From contig NW_022985179.1 in the NCBI RefSeq assembly GCF_010093535.1, positions 1,210,485 to 1,274,484 of the forward strand: a stretch of 64,000 bases of DNA, in the 5' to 3' direction. The stretch's first letter is position 1. Each line of letters begins with the position of its first letter. Position numbers and translations under genes: made by a program. The stretch is from Lindgomyces ingoldianus (Eukaryota > Ascomycota > Dothideomycetes > Pleosporales > Lindgomycetaceae). Below the pieces are notes generated by a model. The model made no database searches. It was not told the origin of the DNA and was given only the letters and a program-made list of their open reading frames with translations. Positions 45,882 to 58,775 of the stretch are shown piece after piece.

Positions 45882-46981
45882 ACATACTTCACAGGCAAGT
45901 TACTTACACACCTAAGTTGCTTACTTTTACTAAGACTCTACTAAACTACTCTTTCTACACTAATGCATTCCCTATAACACTACTTAGACGCGCTAAAAGA
46001 ATGTTAGATACAGCTTACACTCTAGGCTTTTAAATAAGACATAAAACTCTTAAAAAAATGTGCTATAGCTATGTGTAAGGTTCTATAAAAAATAATAAAT
46101 AACTATAGCACTAGATAACCTTTATAAGCTAATTCTATAGCTAAATTATAAAGGCTAAGTAATAAAAAAGAGCAGGTAATTGTTAAGACTATACTTAAGC
46201 TATATGCGCAAGAAATTTCCCCTTAGATAGCATTTATAGCTAATATAGCTAATTTTTTGCGCGCTAAGCGTAATCTAGGCTATGTTTACATAAACTAGCC
46301 TAGTATGTTTATAAAGCGTTATTTAGAGCTTAAAGTAACATTTAAGCGTAAGTATAACTATAAGAGAGCCTTTTATAAGAGTTCTAGAGTAATTTAGAGC
46401 AGGTTTAGCCTTATAAAGAATATTAAAGCTAAGTATAGCATCTAGGATAATAACACGTACAACTTTAGCAAAATAGGGTTTATAATTAGCTAAATATTTC
46501 TTAACTATACTTACACTTAAAACTTTACTTTAAGCTCTAAATAACACTTTACAAACATACTAGGCTAGTTTATACAAACATAGCCTAGATTACACTTAGC
46601 GCGCAAAGAATTAGCTATATTAGCTATAAATGCTATTTAAAAGGAAATTTTTTATATATATAGCTAAAGTATAGTCTTAATAATTACTTACTTTTTTTTA
46701 TTACCTAGCCTTTATAATTTAGCTGTAGAATTAGCTTGTAAAAGTTGTCTAGCGCTATAATTATTTATTATCTTTTATAAGACTTTGTATATAGCTATAG
46801 CATATTTCTTTAAGAGTTTAATGTCCTGTTTAAAAGCCTAGAGCGTAAGCTATATCTAATGTTCTTTTAGCGCGTCTAAGTAGTGTTGTAGAGAATGCAT
46901 TAGTATAGAAAGAGTAGTTTAGTAGGGTCTTAGCAAAAGTAAGCAACTTAGGTGTGTAAGCAACTTGCTTGTAAAGTACAT
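45882..46981. mobile_element. Foldback element D, 1,100 bp
   Basis: Third complete copy at exactly 1,100 bp, between TA at 45,880-45,881 and 46,982-46,983. Arms 45,882-46,354 and 46,509-46,981. Inserted in P. Confidence 0.93.
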
Positions 46982-46983
46982 TA

Positions 46984-47553
46984 GTAAAATCTTTTTATAC
47001 TTTTTTCAAGTAAAAACACTCTTAGAAATTTAAAAAGTAATAAAAAACTTTAAAAGTATAGTGTTTAATTAATATAAGCTTTAAATTAGTAAAATATAGT
47101 AAAATAATAACACTACTACACTTCTTAAGCATAAAAAGTTAAAGTATAAGGTTTAAGTAAAAAAATTTAGCATTAATATTAAAAGCTTTTACTATACACT
47201 TATAAGCTAAATAAAGCTACAAAAAAAGCTAAATGAAAAATAATTATAAAGTTTATTAAAATAAAAAGTAGTGTAGAACTCTCTAAAAAGCTCTAGCTAA
47301 AAGTAGTAGACGCAGCAACATAGCTGTATAATATAAGCCTATTACACATATATAACTTATGCTTACTAAATAAAGTTTTAGACATATAGTTTACTAATTA
47401 CTTTAAATATAATAAGCTAAGGTAAGTAAAAAGTGCTATAGCTAATCTAAAGCCTAATTAAAGTAAAATATACGCATATAGCTATTACACTTAATAAAGA
47501 GTAAGTAGCTAGGTGTTAGAAGTAAAGCTTTAAAGTAACTTTATAAGGCTATA
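46984..47553 (+). pseudogene. P Pol fragment between D and N5
   Basis: AT-saturated. A weak IVYQLLQI-like run occurs near 47,380-47,400. The domain is uncertain; by position it is integrase to polymerase linker. Ends in CTATA (47,549-47,553), the N5 duplication. Confidence 0.6.
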
Positions 47554-47833
47554 TGTTAAATAGGCTCTAACAGCTAGCTGCTTATAGTATAAGCACTTAA
47601 GTAGCAAGAGTAAGAGTAGTGTACAGTGTGCACAGTGTATAAGGTAGGTAAGGTAAGAGCAACATGTTTCTAGTTTTATTACTCTTATCTTTTTTTTATA
47701 TAGAGGAAAAGAGAGATATCTAGATGTTTACACACAAAGGTTTACGCATAAGCATTATATAACATAGATATGTAGTCCTGCTTGTGCGTAATTGCTTATA
47801 TCTAGACTATAACACTGCTACTGTGTACAGACA
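47554..47833 (-). repeat. N5 3' LTR
   Basis: 280 bp, TGTTAAATAGGC to GTACAGACA on the plus strand. Heavily mutated compared with the other N5 LTR. Confidence 0.93.
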
Positions 47834-48880
47834 CTAGCAACTTTTCTTTTTATTTAAAAAGTTGCCTTTTGTACACATTACCTTTTTTCTGTTTATATAA
47901 GTTTATTTAATTACATTTTACCTTTACTTTACTTTATTTATTAAGACTTACTTTAGTAATGCTGTACATTAAGATAGGCTAGTTACACTATATAAATAGC
48001 TTTATAAATAGTGTAAAGCATTTTAGGCTATTATTATCTAGCCTTTATACGCTTGCCTTATAAGTAATTTAGTAGTGTATAAACTGTTTTATGTAAGGTT
48101 TTATGCTAGAATAGTGTAAAATCTTTGCATAGGCAAGTGTGTAAAGAGGTGTATATAATAAGGTCTTTTTTTTTTTTTACTTTCTTTTCTTTATTCTTTA
48201 CTTTCTAAGCCTTACTATATAATTCCTTAGCTCTTTTCTTGTTTTATACAGTGCTAATAGTAATAGATACTCCTGCCTAGAGCGCATTTATGTTATCTTT
48301 TTAACTAGTTCTGCTACTAATTAGCAGTTTATTTAGTATTTTAGTATAAATATATAAATTTTTTAGCTCTTTTACTTTCTTTTTATATAAAATGCTAATT
48401 ATAGATAGGCTAAGAAGCAGTATATAGCAGCTTTACTATTTTATAATATTAATATTGTCTTGCCTACTAGCACTAATCTGCAGCTGTAGGCGGTAAAAGT
48501 TGTGCATTATAAGAAGTACTTCTATGTAGTTTTAGTCTAGAGTTATAGTTAAGTTCTAGTAACTTTATGTGCTTATTATTATAGTAGCACTACTAGTGCC
48601 TTTCCTTTTATTAAGTGTTATGTGCTAGCTAACTTCTAAGCTAATGTCTACACTTTGTGCGTATAGTAGAGCTATAGTTTACATTATAACTACTACATGT
48701 AAGAGGTAGTGTTTTTTTTTCTTTTTATATACTAGATAAATAAACTGTCTTTCTTACATATCCTTCTCTTCTAATCTTATAATAAAAAAAATAAGTGTGT
48801 ATAATAAAAAAAATAAAAAAGATAAGCTTTATATAAAGGTGTTATTAGTTTAGTTAGTCTAGAGCATCTTTACACATAAG
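47834..48880 (-). other. N5 3' untranslated region with extra sequence
   Basis: About 690 bp more than N2 or N4 at this place. One extra block of about 500 bp spans roughly 48,270-48,775 and a second of about 190 bp lies near 48,000-48,170. Neither has a copy that I can find in the window nor a clear target duplication. Confidence 0.6.
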
Positions 48881-49759
48881 ATCTAGCTAGTCTATAGATG
48901 CTTCTATCTAGACAAAGAGGCAGTTAGTTAAGACTAATAATTAAAAAGCCTAGTTTAGTGTTTTCTTTATACATACATTTACTAGGTTATTTTTACTATT
49001 AATTTACTTTATCTTAGTAATTTCCCTCTTCTTATATAATTTATAGAGTAATATAATGTTAATTATAAGTTACTTTTTACTAGTAGTGCCTAGCTTAATA
49101 AGGTAATTATATAGAAACCTTAAATCTGTGTAGATTACTACTAGGATTAGTAGTAGTTTAAGTGTTTATATAATTTACTATAAAGTTGTACTAAAGGTAA
49201 TTACATTATTAAACTTTTTAACTATTTTATATAGTTTACTAGTAAGAACACTTCTAGTTACTCTTTTACACTTAGTAAAATTTTAGTATATAATGTTGCC
49301 TAGTATTTTAAAGTAGTTACTTTACTTTATATAGTTTTTATTACTTAATATAATTAAAAATCTTAGTGATAAGCTCAGGTTTTTATTATTAGTAAATAAT
49401 TTATTTATAAAAATAAACAGCTTTACATAATTAAGCTGTAATAGTAGAAAGGTAAGACTACACTTACTATTATTTATCTGCTATTAGATTTATGCGTTAA
49501 GTGTGTTAATGTTATTATATAAAGGGTCTATAGTTTGTGTAGTAATAAATAAGTTAAATGCTGCCTCTAGTTAACATATAGATGTAATATATACACTTTT
49601 TACATGTTACTTAACATATTATTATGCAGCATCTTTATTCTCTAAGTTAATTATATAAAGGTAGCTTACTTATCTCTTTTAAGTAAAAACTACTATGTTA
49701 TGTGTAAGTTTAATCCTTTTACTATTAAACTTAATAGGCTGCTTTTTTGCTAAAATAGT
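48881..49759 (-). pseudogene. N5 RNase H and end of polymerase
   Basis: Reverse complement is collinear with N2 27,720-28,870 without the solo LTR. No domain is intact. The N4 element interrupts it after CTTAC (49,760-49,764). Confidence 0.82.
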
Positions 49760-49764
49760 CTTAC

Positions 49765-50032
49765 TGTCCGTACGCAGCAGCAGCGTCGCGGCCTGGATAC
49801 GAGCGATCACGCACGAGCAGGATCACGTATCTATGTCACATGATGCTCGTGCGCGAACCTCCGTGCGCGAACATCTAGATATCCCCCTTTTTCTCTGTAC
49901 AGAGGAAAAAAACAAGAAGTAATTAACACTAGTTACCTAACACCCCTGTGCGATGTTTACACTGTGCAAACCTCTCTGTCTTGTACGCATTTGCTAACAC
50001 TAAGTGCTAGCTAGTAGAGAGTCTATTTAACA
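49765..50032 (+). repeat. N4 5' LTR
   Basis: 268 bp. Bases 1-140 match the N2 LTR, the middle does not, the last 20 bp match again. CpG-rich and little mutated. Confidence 0.93.
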
Positions 50033-52300
50033 CTAATTAGTAGTTTAAATACTATAAAAAAGAAAGCTTTTCTTATACCTTTTTATTTAAAAATTTATAT
50101 ATAAAAAGAATTCTTTTCTTTACTACTTTAACTATAAATTAGTAAGAGTAAAGATAGAGTCTAATTTATATGTAAGTAGCTATAAATCTTTATTTAGTTA
50201 CTTAAGTAAGAGTAAGAAACCTGTCTGTATAATACTATTTAAAGGTATTATATAAATAGTAGTGCTTATTTAACGCTAGAAGGTCTATTTTATCTTTTTG
50301 CACAAGGCTGTTTAGAGGCAGCGTACAACAAGAAGTAAGACAGCGCGCGACAACACATAATTAACTACTATAAAGCAACAAGCAACGCTAGCTCTATCTA
50401 TAACTAGCTAGCATAACGTATTAACGTACAACTAATATATACCTCTTATAGGCATCTTAGCAAAGACCCTAGCAAAGTAGATAAACATTAAAGATTAAGT
50501 AGATAAAATTAAACTATTAAATAATACACTTAAAAAGAAGCTTAATTTATACATAGCTAACTTAATTATAGAACTCTACACATTAAGCATAATAAATGTA
50601 CATACGCTTAAGAACTTTTAAAATAACTTTATAAAGTAAAAGCTTATACACTTTAAAGATCTTAGCTAACTATTCTTATAAGAACTAATTACTACTTTAT
50701 AGAATAAGAGCATTAGCTTTAAAAAAGACATAATAGAGGCTACTACACTATATAGACTTATAAAAGAAGAACACATGTTTACTGTCTTACTAGAGTATTA
50801 TATAAAACTATTACTACTATTGCTAGTCTTAACGCAACAGAGGATGTCTCTGTATAAATTACCTGCAGACCTAATACTTTTTCTATAATTAGTACAACTA
50901 CCTTGCAATAGCTTACTATACAAGAGCACAACTAGGCAGCTACATGTTCCTGTAGCTATAGCTCTACATAAGATTCCCTAAAGCTTGTACTTACTATATA
51001 TAATTTAATTACTATATAATCTATACTAACTTCTACCTATATAAGATATTACAGCAGAGAACCTTACGCCTAAGAAGGTTATATAATTCTAAAAGGCATA
51101 AAAAAAGAAGAATAACTATATAAGGCAACTATATAATATTCTAGCTAACAAGGCTATAGTATTTATTAAGCTCTACTAACACTTTGCTATCTTTAAGGCA
51201 TTATACATAAGCATTTTTTCTAATATTCTTAAAAAGCGCGTACACATGTTCTACCTTTATAATATTAGTCTAGAATAATTATAGAAGTTACTATATAAGT
51301 AGCTTAGTAATTACTTTAATACTAATATAAACTATAACTAGTATTAGATAGATTAGATAATAATAAGCTTTACATAAAGTAAGTAAAAAAACTTTATAAA
51401 AACTTTATATAAAGCTTTTAAAGCTATAATTAATAAACTTACTTTTATATAAAAAGCTCTTAGTCTATAATTTTAAAGCAAGATACTACTTTACACTACT
51501 ATTATATAAGCATGCTAAGGGTAACTTAAACTTAAATAAGTAATGTTCTTAATTAAGCTTATATATAAGGCACTATATAGTAACCTCTGTTTAGCACTTT
51601 AAGTTATAATTAATTAATAGAATAATACATTTATAAACAAATCCTAGAACGTGTACTACACTAATAAGTAATATAGCTTACCACGTACACATAGCTATTA
51701 ACAATATAGAAAAAGCCTAAAAGGATATAAAAGATTATTTAGACTATAGTTCTTTACATAATTAAAGTAATGCTTTATCTATTATAAAAAAAAATATTAG
51801 TTAATAAATTATCTTTATATAAATTAATTTTATGTAAAACGCTAATATATCTTTTTATATAAAGAATTCTATAACAAGACACTAATATGTAAAAAGGTAA
51901 ATATGTACATTTAAAAGTTTAAAAGTAAACTAAAGTAAAAAAAAAAAAAGTTGCACAATAATAATAACTTAGATAAAAAGAAAGGTAAGAAGATTATTAA
52001 CTACTTTACTAATGCTGCATTTCTTTACTACATAACTACAGAGAACATCTATAGCCTAGAACCTAAAGAATACGCAGAACAGTTTATCCTTAGAGATTAA
52101 TACTATACAGTATACTAAGGTAAACTATAAGATACTAGCGTAGCAAAAATCTCTACTATAGGGAAGTTATAACTTAAAGCATACCTGTAAGAATTCTCTT
52201 ATACAAAAGTAGACTAAACACTAAAAAAGAAAAGTATTAGCTTTAAAAAATAAAGATTAATAAAATTAATTAGTACTATATAAATTACTAACCTAGTTAG
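50033..52300 (+). pseudogene. N4 leader and Gag-like region
   Basis: Different from N2 up to about 51,130, then distantly similar. Text such as IYSLEPKEYAEQFILRD near 52,040-52,100 also occurs, more mutated, in N2 near 25,325 (IYSIKPKKYAKQFILNN). I cannot name the domain. Confidence 0.6.
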
Positions 52301-53320
52301 TAATGTAACATATTACATCCTAGAGACTCTAACACTATTTCTGCTATTACTAGCAGATGCTAACTAACTTAGGGCATACTTTAACAACATTTTAAATATT
52401 ATTATACATAAAAATAAAACTACTATTTTTATTATATAAAAATAAAAACACTTTTTTTTTAATATTAGTAAGAAAAAATTTATGTTTTTCTTTACTAAAT
52501 TAAAACTCTACTGCCTCTACTACTAATTTAAACACCTTTGCATAAAGAAACTCTAAAAGATGCTAACTAGCGCTAGCTACAACATTAATGCTGCAGTGCT
52601 AGAAGAGATTAAGAAGTTCTGCTACCTCTGCTAATTATATAACTAGGCTTTATAAAGATTTAAGTTTATAATTAAAAATAACACTTACTTTAACTATAAA
52701 GTTATTATTAATGTTATATAAATTAATAATAAAGATGTTTTATATGTTATTAATGTAAACACATTATTTTAAGCTGCCACACTTCTAAAATCTATGTCTA
52801 CACAAGATACCTAGGATGCACTGTGCAAATGCTAGATTAACACCTATTAAGGACCCCTAGACTACATTATGTATAACTCTAGTATAAACTTTGCTTTAAA
52901 GGATTTTTAGGCCTATGCAAAAATTATAAGAGCTACATGCAGGCAAATGCCTATAAAAGCACATTAGGCAGTTAGAAAAGTTAAGCGCGTGTACACACCT
53001 CTCTAACAAGTGTTTAACATCCTAAAGACTAAGCTAGGTAACTGTACAGATAATAAGGCTATCCTGCAGATAGCAGTTAAGGCTCTAAACAACACAGCTA
53101 GCCTATACAGTCTAGTACCTACACTGCTAGTCTTTAGAGCATACCTAAGAATTAACCTAGACTCTTTACTATTACTAGACATTATTACATAAGTAAGTGC
53201 TATATAAAAAGTAATAAAGATACTTTAAAAGAACTATGTAAAAGTAAACATTAATTATGTAATTAACACTTATAATAGCTTTATAACATATAAAGTTCTT
53301 AACCTCCCCCTTAGCTTAAA
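52301..53320 (+). pseudogene. N4 GAG-pre-integrase and integrase region
   Basis: Nearly the same as N2 25,600-26,590. The zinc motif part FCYLCQLYNQAL and RFKFIIKNNTYFNYKV are visible near 52,617-52,705. A 60-codon piece at 53,010-53,192 stays open (LQIAVKALNNTA, LVPTLLVFRAYLRI) and differs from the N2 piece at two residues (A for T, Y for H). Integrase acts in the nucleus on element cDNA; this copy cannot be functional. Confidence 0.85.
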
Positions 53321-53859
53321 AATTATAGCATAGAGAGAGAAGAAAGGCTAGACTAGCCTATACAAGATTAAAAGCATTAAAGAAAGAGACATTATTATTA
53401 AAAAAAAATAGCCTACTAAAGCTTTAATATACATAAGTTAAACTATACTATAAAGAAAAAAAAAAAGACAACTTACTTATAATAAATAACCTAAATAAAC
53501 TAATCCCTATATAAAGAGATTCTTTAAAGAAGAGAAAAAAAGAACAGCCTTATAAAAATGTTATAAAGGCAGAACTAAAGCCTACTATAAATTAAGCCTC
53601 TTAGAATAGCAATGCTGCACTAGTGCAAAAGGAAGATATAAATACTAGAAGAAGTAAAAAGCAAAGGAAACCTGCACAAAGTCTAGACTAGGTATTTCTA
53701 ACCTAAAAAAAAAAGAATAATTAGGCCTTATTTATTAAGCTCTATATAGATAGTGTAATTACTACACCTAAAAAACTATTTAAGAAATTAGACTACATAA
53801 AAATAGACACTCTAATTACTAACAGCACTTTTAAAGTTATAGTGTATAACTTAATAAAG

Positions 53860-55290
53860 CATAAAAGTTAGATTTTTAAGCTTTACTTTATATAAAAAGT
53901 AAAAGGTAAAACAACCTAACTATACAAAAAATCCTGCCTAGTGTTTGCTAGCTACTTAGATAAAAAAAAAAGAAATTTTTACTTAGTTACTAACTATTTA
54001 GAGAATAAGCTAGAGACTACTTTTAGCTATAAAAGTAAGCCTAAAAGCTATATATAAAATGCATTTTAAACTGCATAATATTACATAAGTATACATCTAA
54101 TTAACAGATAAGCTTATGCGCACGCTATATGTAAAGCTACTAAAGAAGATACACTAGAGCTTTCTACTAAATATAATACTCTAGGTTGTATAACCCTTAT
54201 ATAAAGCTGCTAAATTAGGACTATATTAGTTTAAGACATATTATAACTACTATAAAAAAAAGCTATGTATGTATATCTTTTTATACAACTTTTACTTTTT
54301 AATTACTAATAAAAAAAAGCACACCTTTAGTATTACTAGCTTATAAATAAACAACACTTTAAGCATTATAATAAAAAATTTTATATAAAAAGAAGAAAAA
54401 AAACTATAAAAAGCAAAGTTTTACATAAAAAGTAAAACTATTCTAGTAAAAAAGTAGCCTATTAAGTTTAATAGTAAAAGAATTAAACTTACACACAACA
54501 TAGTAGTTCTTACTTAAAAAAAATAAGTAAGCTACCTTTATATAATTAACTTAAAAGACAAAGATGCTGCATAATAATATATTAAGTAATGTGTAAAAGA
54601 GGTATACATTACATTTATATGTTAACTAGAGGTAGCATTTAACCTGTCTATTACTACACAAACTATAGACCCTTTACACAATAACATTAACACACTTAAC
54701 GCACAAATTTAATAGTAAATAGATAATAGTAAGTATAGTCTTACCTTTTTACTATTATAGCTTAATTATGTAAAGCTGTTTATCTTTATAAATAGATTAT
54801 TTGCTAATAATAAGAATCTTAGCTTATAGCTAAAATTCTTAATTATATTAAGTAATAAAAACTATATAAAGTAAAGTAACTACTTTAAAATACTAGGTAA
54901 CATTATACACTAGAATTTTACTAAGTGTAAAAAAGTAACTAAGAGTGTCTTTACTAGTAAACTATATAGAATAGTTAAAAAGTTTAATAATGTAATTACC
55001 CTTAGTACAACTCTATAGTAAATTATATAAATACTTAAACTACTACTAATTCTAGTAGTAATCTATATAGATTTAAGGTTTTTATATAATTACTTTATTA
55101 AGCTAGGCACTACTAGTAAAAAGTAACTTATAATTAACATTATATTACTCTATAAATTATATAAAAAGAGGGAAATTACTAAGATAAAGTAAATTAATAG
55201 TAAAAATAACTTAGTAAATGCATGTATAAAGAAAACACTAAACTAGGCTTTTTAATTATTAGTCTTAACTAACTACCTCTCTGTCTAGAT
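53860..55290 (+). pseudogene. N4 reverse transcriptase and RNase H region
   Basis: Collinear with N2 27,150-28,870. The polymerase box is again Asn-Asn (NNTL text near 54,350). RNase H is clearer than in N2: INRLFANNKNLSL near 54,790-54,830, KCKKVTKSVFTSKLYRIV near 54,930-54,980, IKLGTTSKK near 55,100. Stops throughout. 53,321-53,859 is the linker, without a domain that I can name. Confidence 0.82.
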
Positions 55291-55682
55291 AGAAGCATCT
55301 ATAGACTAGCTAAATCCTGTGCGCAAAGATGCCTTAGACTAACTAGACTAACAACGCCTTTATATAAGGCCTATTTCCTTTTATTTTTTTTTTATATTAT
55401 ACATACTTATTTTTCTTATTATAAGGATCTGTTACTGTTAGCACTATATAAAAAGAGAAAAGAGCTAGGGGATTATACAGTAGAGCTTAAAAAGTAAAGG
55501 ATAAAGAAAAGAAAAGCTATTTACATAGCATAACTAGCTTATCCTAACGCACAGCATTACTAAGGTAAGTCTTAATAAATAAAGTAGAGTAAAGGCAGAA
55601 CATAATTAAATAGACCTACATAGACAAAAAGGAGGTAATGCGTACAGAAGGCAACTCTTTAGACAAAAAGAAAAGTTGCTAG
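55291..55682 (+). other. N4 3' untranslated region
   Basis: AT-rich; the AAAAAGAAAAG run at about 55,664-55,675 precedes the LTR by seven bases, as in N2. Confidence 0.65.
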
Positions 55683-55950
55683 TGTCTATACACAGCAGCA
55701 GCGTCGCAGCCTAGATACAAGCAATCACGCACAAGCAGGATCACGTATCTATGTCACATAATGCTTGTGCGCGAACCTCTGTGCGCGAACATCTAGATAT
55801 CCCCCTTTTCCTCTGTACAAAGGAAAAAAACAAGAAGTAATTAACACTAGTTACCTAACACCCCTATGTAATGTTTACACTGTGCAAACCTCTCTGTCTT
55901 GTACGCATTTACTGACACTAAGTGCTAGCTAGCAGAGAGTCCATTCAACA
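55683..55950 (+). repeat. N4 3' LTR
   Basis: 268 bp, TGTCTATACAC to CATTCAACA. Same length as the 5' LTR and with few differences, all that I noted being transitions. Confidence 0.93.
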
Positions 55951-55955
55951 CTTAC

Positions 55956-57426
55956 TCTTTATGTAAAACTTTACCTTTTATAGTTTTTTTTCTTTTCTTT
56001 GTGTAAAATTCTTTATTATAATGCTTAAAGTGTTATATAAATGCTTCTAGTTATGTCTAGAGCCTATGTTATGCATATAGTGCATATTTACCTAACCTTT
56101 TAAGATATCTAGAAAGATGTCTGTGTACTAAGTTTCCTAGATATTTAGCTATTAACATAAATTAATAAAATATTTTATTTTATTTATAAAAATGTTATAT
56201 AGTTAACTTATATAGTTATTATTTTTTTTTTATACTTTTTAAAATTATATAATTTTATTTATTAGAAGTTTTTCTTTAGCAGTTTCTCTCTAGAGTAGAA
56301 GTTTATATAAGTTGTAATGTAGTATAAATTATGCAGGTAGTATTAGTAGTGCATACACTACTGCAGGCGGTAGTGTGTACAATTAAGAGTGTGGAGCAGG
56401 CGTTAGGTAGGGTGGCATGTATTGTTTATACAGTAATTAGTGTAGTGCTATCTAAAGTGTAGAAGTAGGTAATGCTAGTATATTTAGTGTTATTAGCAGC
56501 ATTATGTTTAGCCTGCTTCTATATAGAGCCTTATATAGTAATAAAAGTTATGTATAAAGCTGTTTTAGTGTAATTACTTTCTCTTATACTATATTATACA
56601 GCTTTTAGGCTTAGGTACCTTTAGTACTTAGCTATAGTATAATTCTTTTATTTTTTAGCACTTATATAAGCTCTTTTTTAAACATGTAGCTAAGTGCTAA
56701 GAAGTTTTATAGTATTTATTTTTTAAATTTTTTAATATATAAACTTAAAAAAGTAGCGCCCTTTTAAGTTATTATATATAAATTAGTAATTATATAACTT
56801 ATATAGAATTAAGTCTATAGGCTTATTAAAGCTTTTAATATATTAATTTTATTATTTTAGTACTCTAAGCTAGTTTTATTTTATAGTGTTACCTTTAATA
56901 TCTTTATATCCTTTATAAGTTATTTATATAAAAATTTTTTTTTTATTATTACATAAAGTTATTAGTTGCTAGTAAAATTTTATTATAATAGTATAGTTAA
57001 TTACTTTTTTAGTAAATTGCGCAGGTACTACTATTATCTAGCTGCTAGGTTATACAGCTTTAATAGCTTTAGTGTGCGCCTTACACTATTTTCTTCTTAC
57101 TTTATATAGTAGCAGAGCTTACTGTATAATATAAAAAATTAATCTACTATTATTTAGCTACTAAGTTATACAGCTTTAATAGCTTTAGTGTACATCTTAC
57201 ACTATCTCTTTTTTACTTTATACAGTAGTAGAGCTTACTATATAATATAAAGAATTAATTTACTATTTTAAAAAATAAGTAACTAAATAAAGTACTTTAT
57301 AAAGTATAAGTGCGTTATTATTACTCTTTTTAAAAAATAAGTAATAAAATAAAGTACTTTATAAAGTGTAAGTACTTTATTATTACTTTTACTAATTTAT
57401 AGTTAATTAAATTAACTACTAATTAG
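55956..57426 (-). pseudogene. N5 leader and deletion junction
   Basis: Reverse complement: leader with both tandem duplications (about 57,050-57,350), then 5' internal sequence to about 56,034, then directly polymerase sequence from N2 27,632 on. The 56,330-56,410 block keeps GC-rich text. No intact frame. Confidence 0.85.
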
Positions 57427-57706
57427 TGTTAAATAGGCTCTAATAGCTAGCTGCTTATAGTATAAGCACTTAAGTAGTAAAAGTAAGAGTAGTGTACAGT
57501 GTGCATAGTGTATAAAGTAAGTAAAGTAAGAGCAACATATTTCTAGTTTTATTACTCTTATCTTTCCTTTATACAGAGGAAAAGAGGGATATCTAGATGT
57601 TTGCGCACAGAGGTTCGCGCACAAGCATTATGTAACATAGATACGTGGTCCTGCTCGTGCGCGATCGCTTGTATCTAGACTGTGACGCTGCTGCTGCGTA
57701 CAGACA
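57427..57706 (-). repeat. N5 5' LTR
   Basis: 280 bp, TGTTAAATAGGC to GTACAGACA; its right half is little mutated (GCGCGATCGC at 57,658-57,667). Confidence 0.93.
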
Positions 57707-57711
57707 CTATA

Positions 57712-58775
57712 TAAAATATTTTATAAGCTATAAAGCTTTAAATATTTATAAAATATAAGTTTTATTACTTAACTAAGTAATTACTATAAAAAACATAGCT
57801 TTTAATAAAACACACTTTTATAAAAATAAAAGTAATAAGCTAATTTTTTAAAAAAAGCTTTTAAAAATTTTAAAAATTTTAATAAGTAAAGTAAGATTTA
57901 TAATATAAAAAAAGCTTTTAAGCTTTTACCTTAAAAGTTAAATAAGTAGTAAAGTAATATACTAATTTAAAAGCTTTAAAAGTGTAAGCTTAAAAGTGTA
58001 AAAACTAAAAAGCTTATTAAAACTTAAGTTAGCTACCTAAAAAATTAGCACTTAAAGGTAAAAGTAACTATATAAGTAATAAGTATAATAAGTAAGTTAC
58101 TAAAAATTTACATAGTTTCTAATAAATATATAGCACTTATTACTTTAAAGCTAACTTCTAAGCTAGAGATTATAGATAGCTCTATAACACGCTTTATATA
58201 AAGTAGACATAAGCATACTAGTAATCTTTAAAAAGTGCACTTAACTAGAAAAGCAGATCTACTAAGCTTATTAAGTTAAATAGCTAACTTACTAGTTAAA
58301 AAATTAACTTTTACTTTTTATACTAAGACATTATCTTTTATAGCTTTAATTAAAGTAAGTAAGGCACTTTTTAAGTATATGTATAATAAAAAAAGCTAAA
58401 GACTAGCTACACATATAAGCTAAAAAATATAAAGGTAAGATTTTAATAACTTAGGTAAACTTAAAGGTGTAGAAAGCAGAGGTATATATATAATGCTTTT
58501 AAATAAAAGTAGTATACACATTACTTTAGTTAATCTAAAGCACCTCTAATTAAACTTTTTTAGAGCATTTATTACTTATAATAATAAAGTGCTTAAAATA
58601 ATTTATATAGTGTTTTTTATAGCTACTTTTTTTAAGCAGCTTTAACTAAGAGCTTATAAACTTCTAAAAAAACGTTTAAAAATATTTTTTTTTTAAAATT
58701 ATAGTATAAAAAAGATAGCTACTCTGCTTAAAAAAAGTACTTAAAAAAAGATTATATAAACTAAAGTAATATTTA
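57712..58775 (+). pseudogene. P Pol before element E
   Basis: Collinear with 1,192-1,850 and with an extra 340 bp near 58,010-58,350. By position integrase end to polymerase start. Saturated with stops. Confidence 0.75.

Larger units (their letters stand above)
49765..55950 (+). mobile_element. N4, Copia-like LTR retrotransposon, deepest layer
   Basis: 6,186 bp, uninterrupted, LTRs of 268 bp and CTTAC duplications (49,760-49,764 and 55,951-55,955). Pol from about 52,300 is collinear with N2 from about 25,580, but the LTR after its first 140 bp, the leader and the Gag-like region differ from N2. So it is a related subfamily or a recombinant. Confidence 0.93.
47554..57706 (-). mobile_element. 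N5, internally deleted N-family element, reverse orientation
   Basis: 280-bp LTRs at 47,554-47,833 and 57,427-57,706 and CTATA duplications (47,549-47,553 and 57,707-57,711). Interrupted by N4 at 49,765. Without N4 it is about 3.96 kb against about 6.38 kb for N2. It lacks the N2 interval of about 24,551-27,638 (Gag-like to polymerase), joined at a shared ACACTTTAAG near 56,024-56,034. It retains RNase H and about 690 bp of extra 3' sequence. A non-autonomous derivative. Confidence 0.92.
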
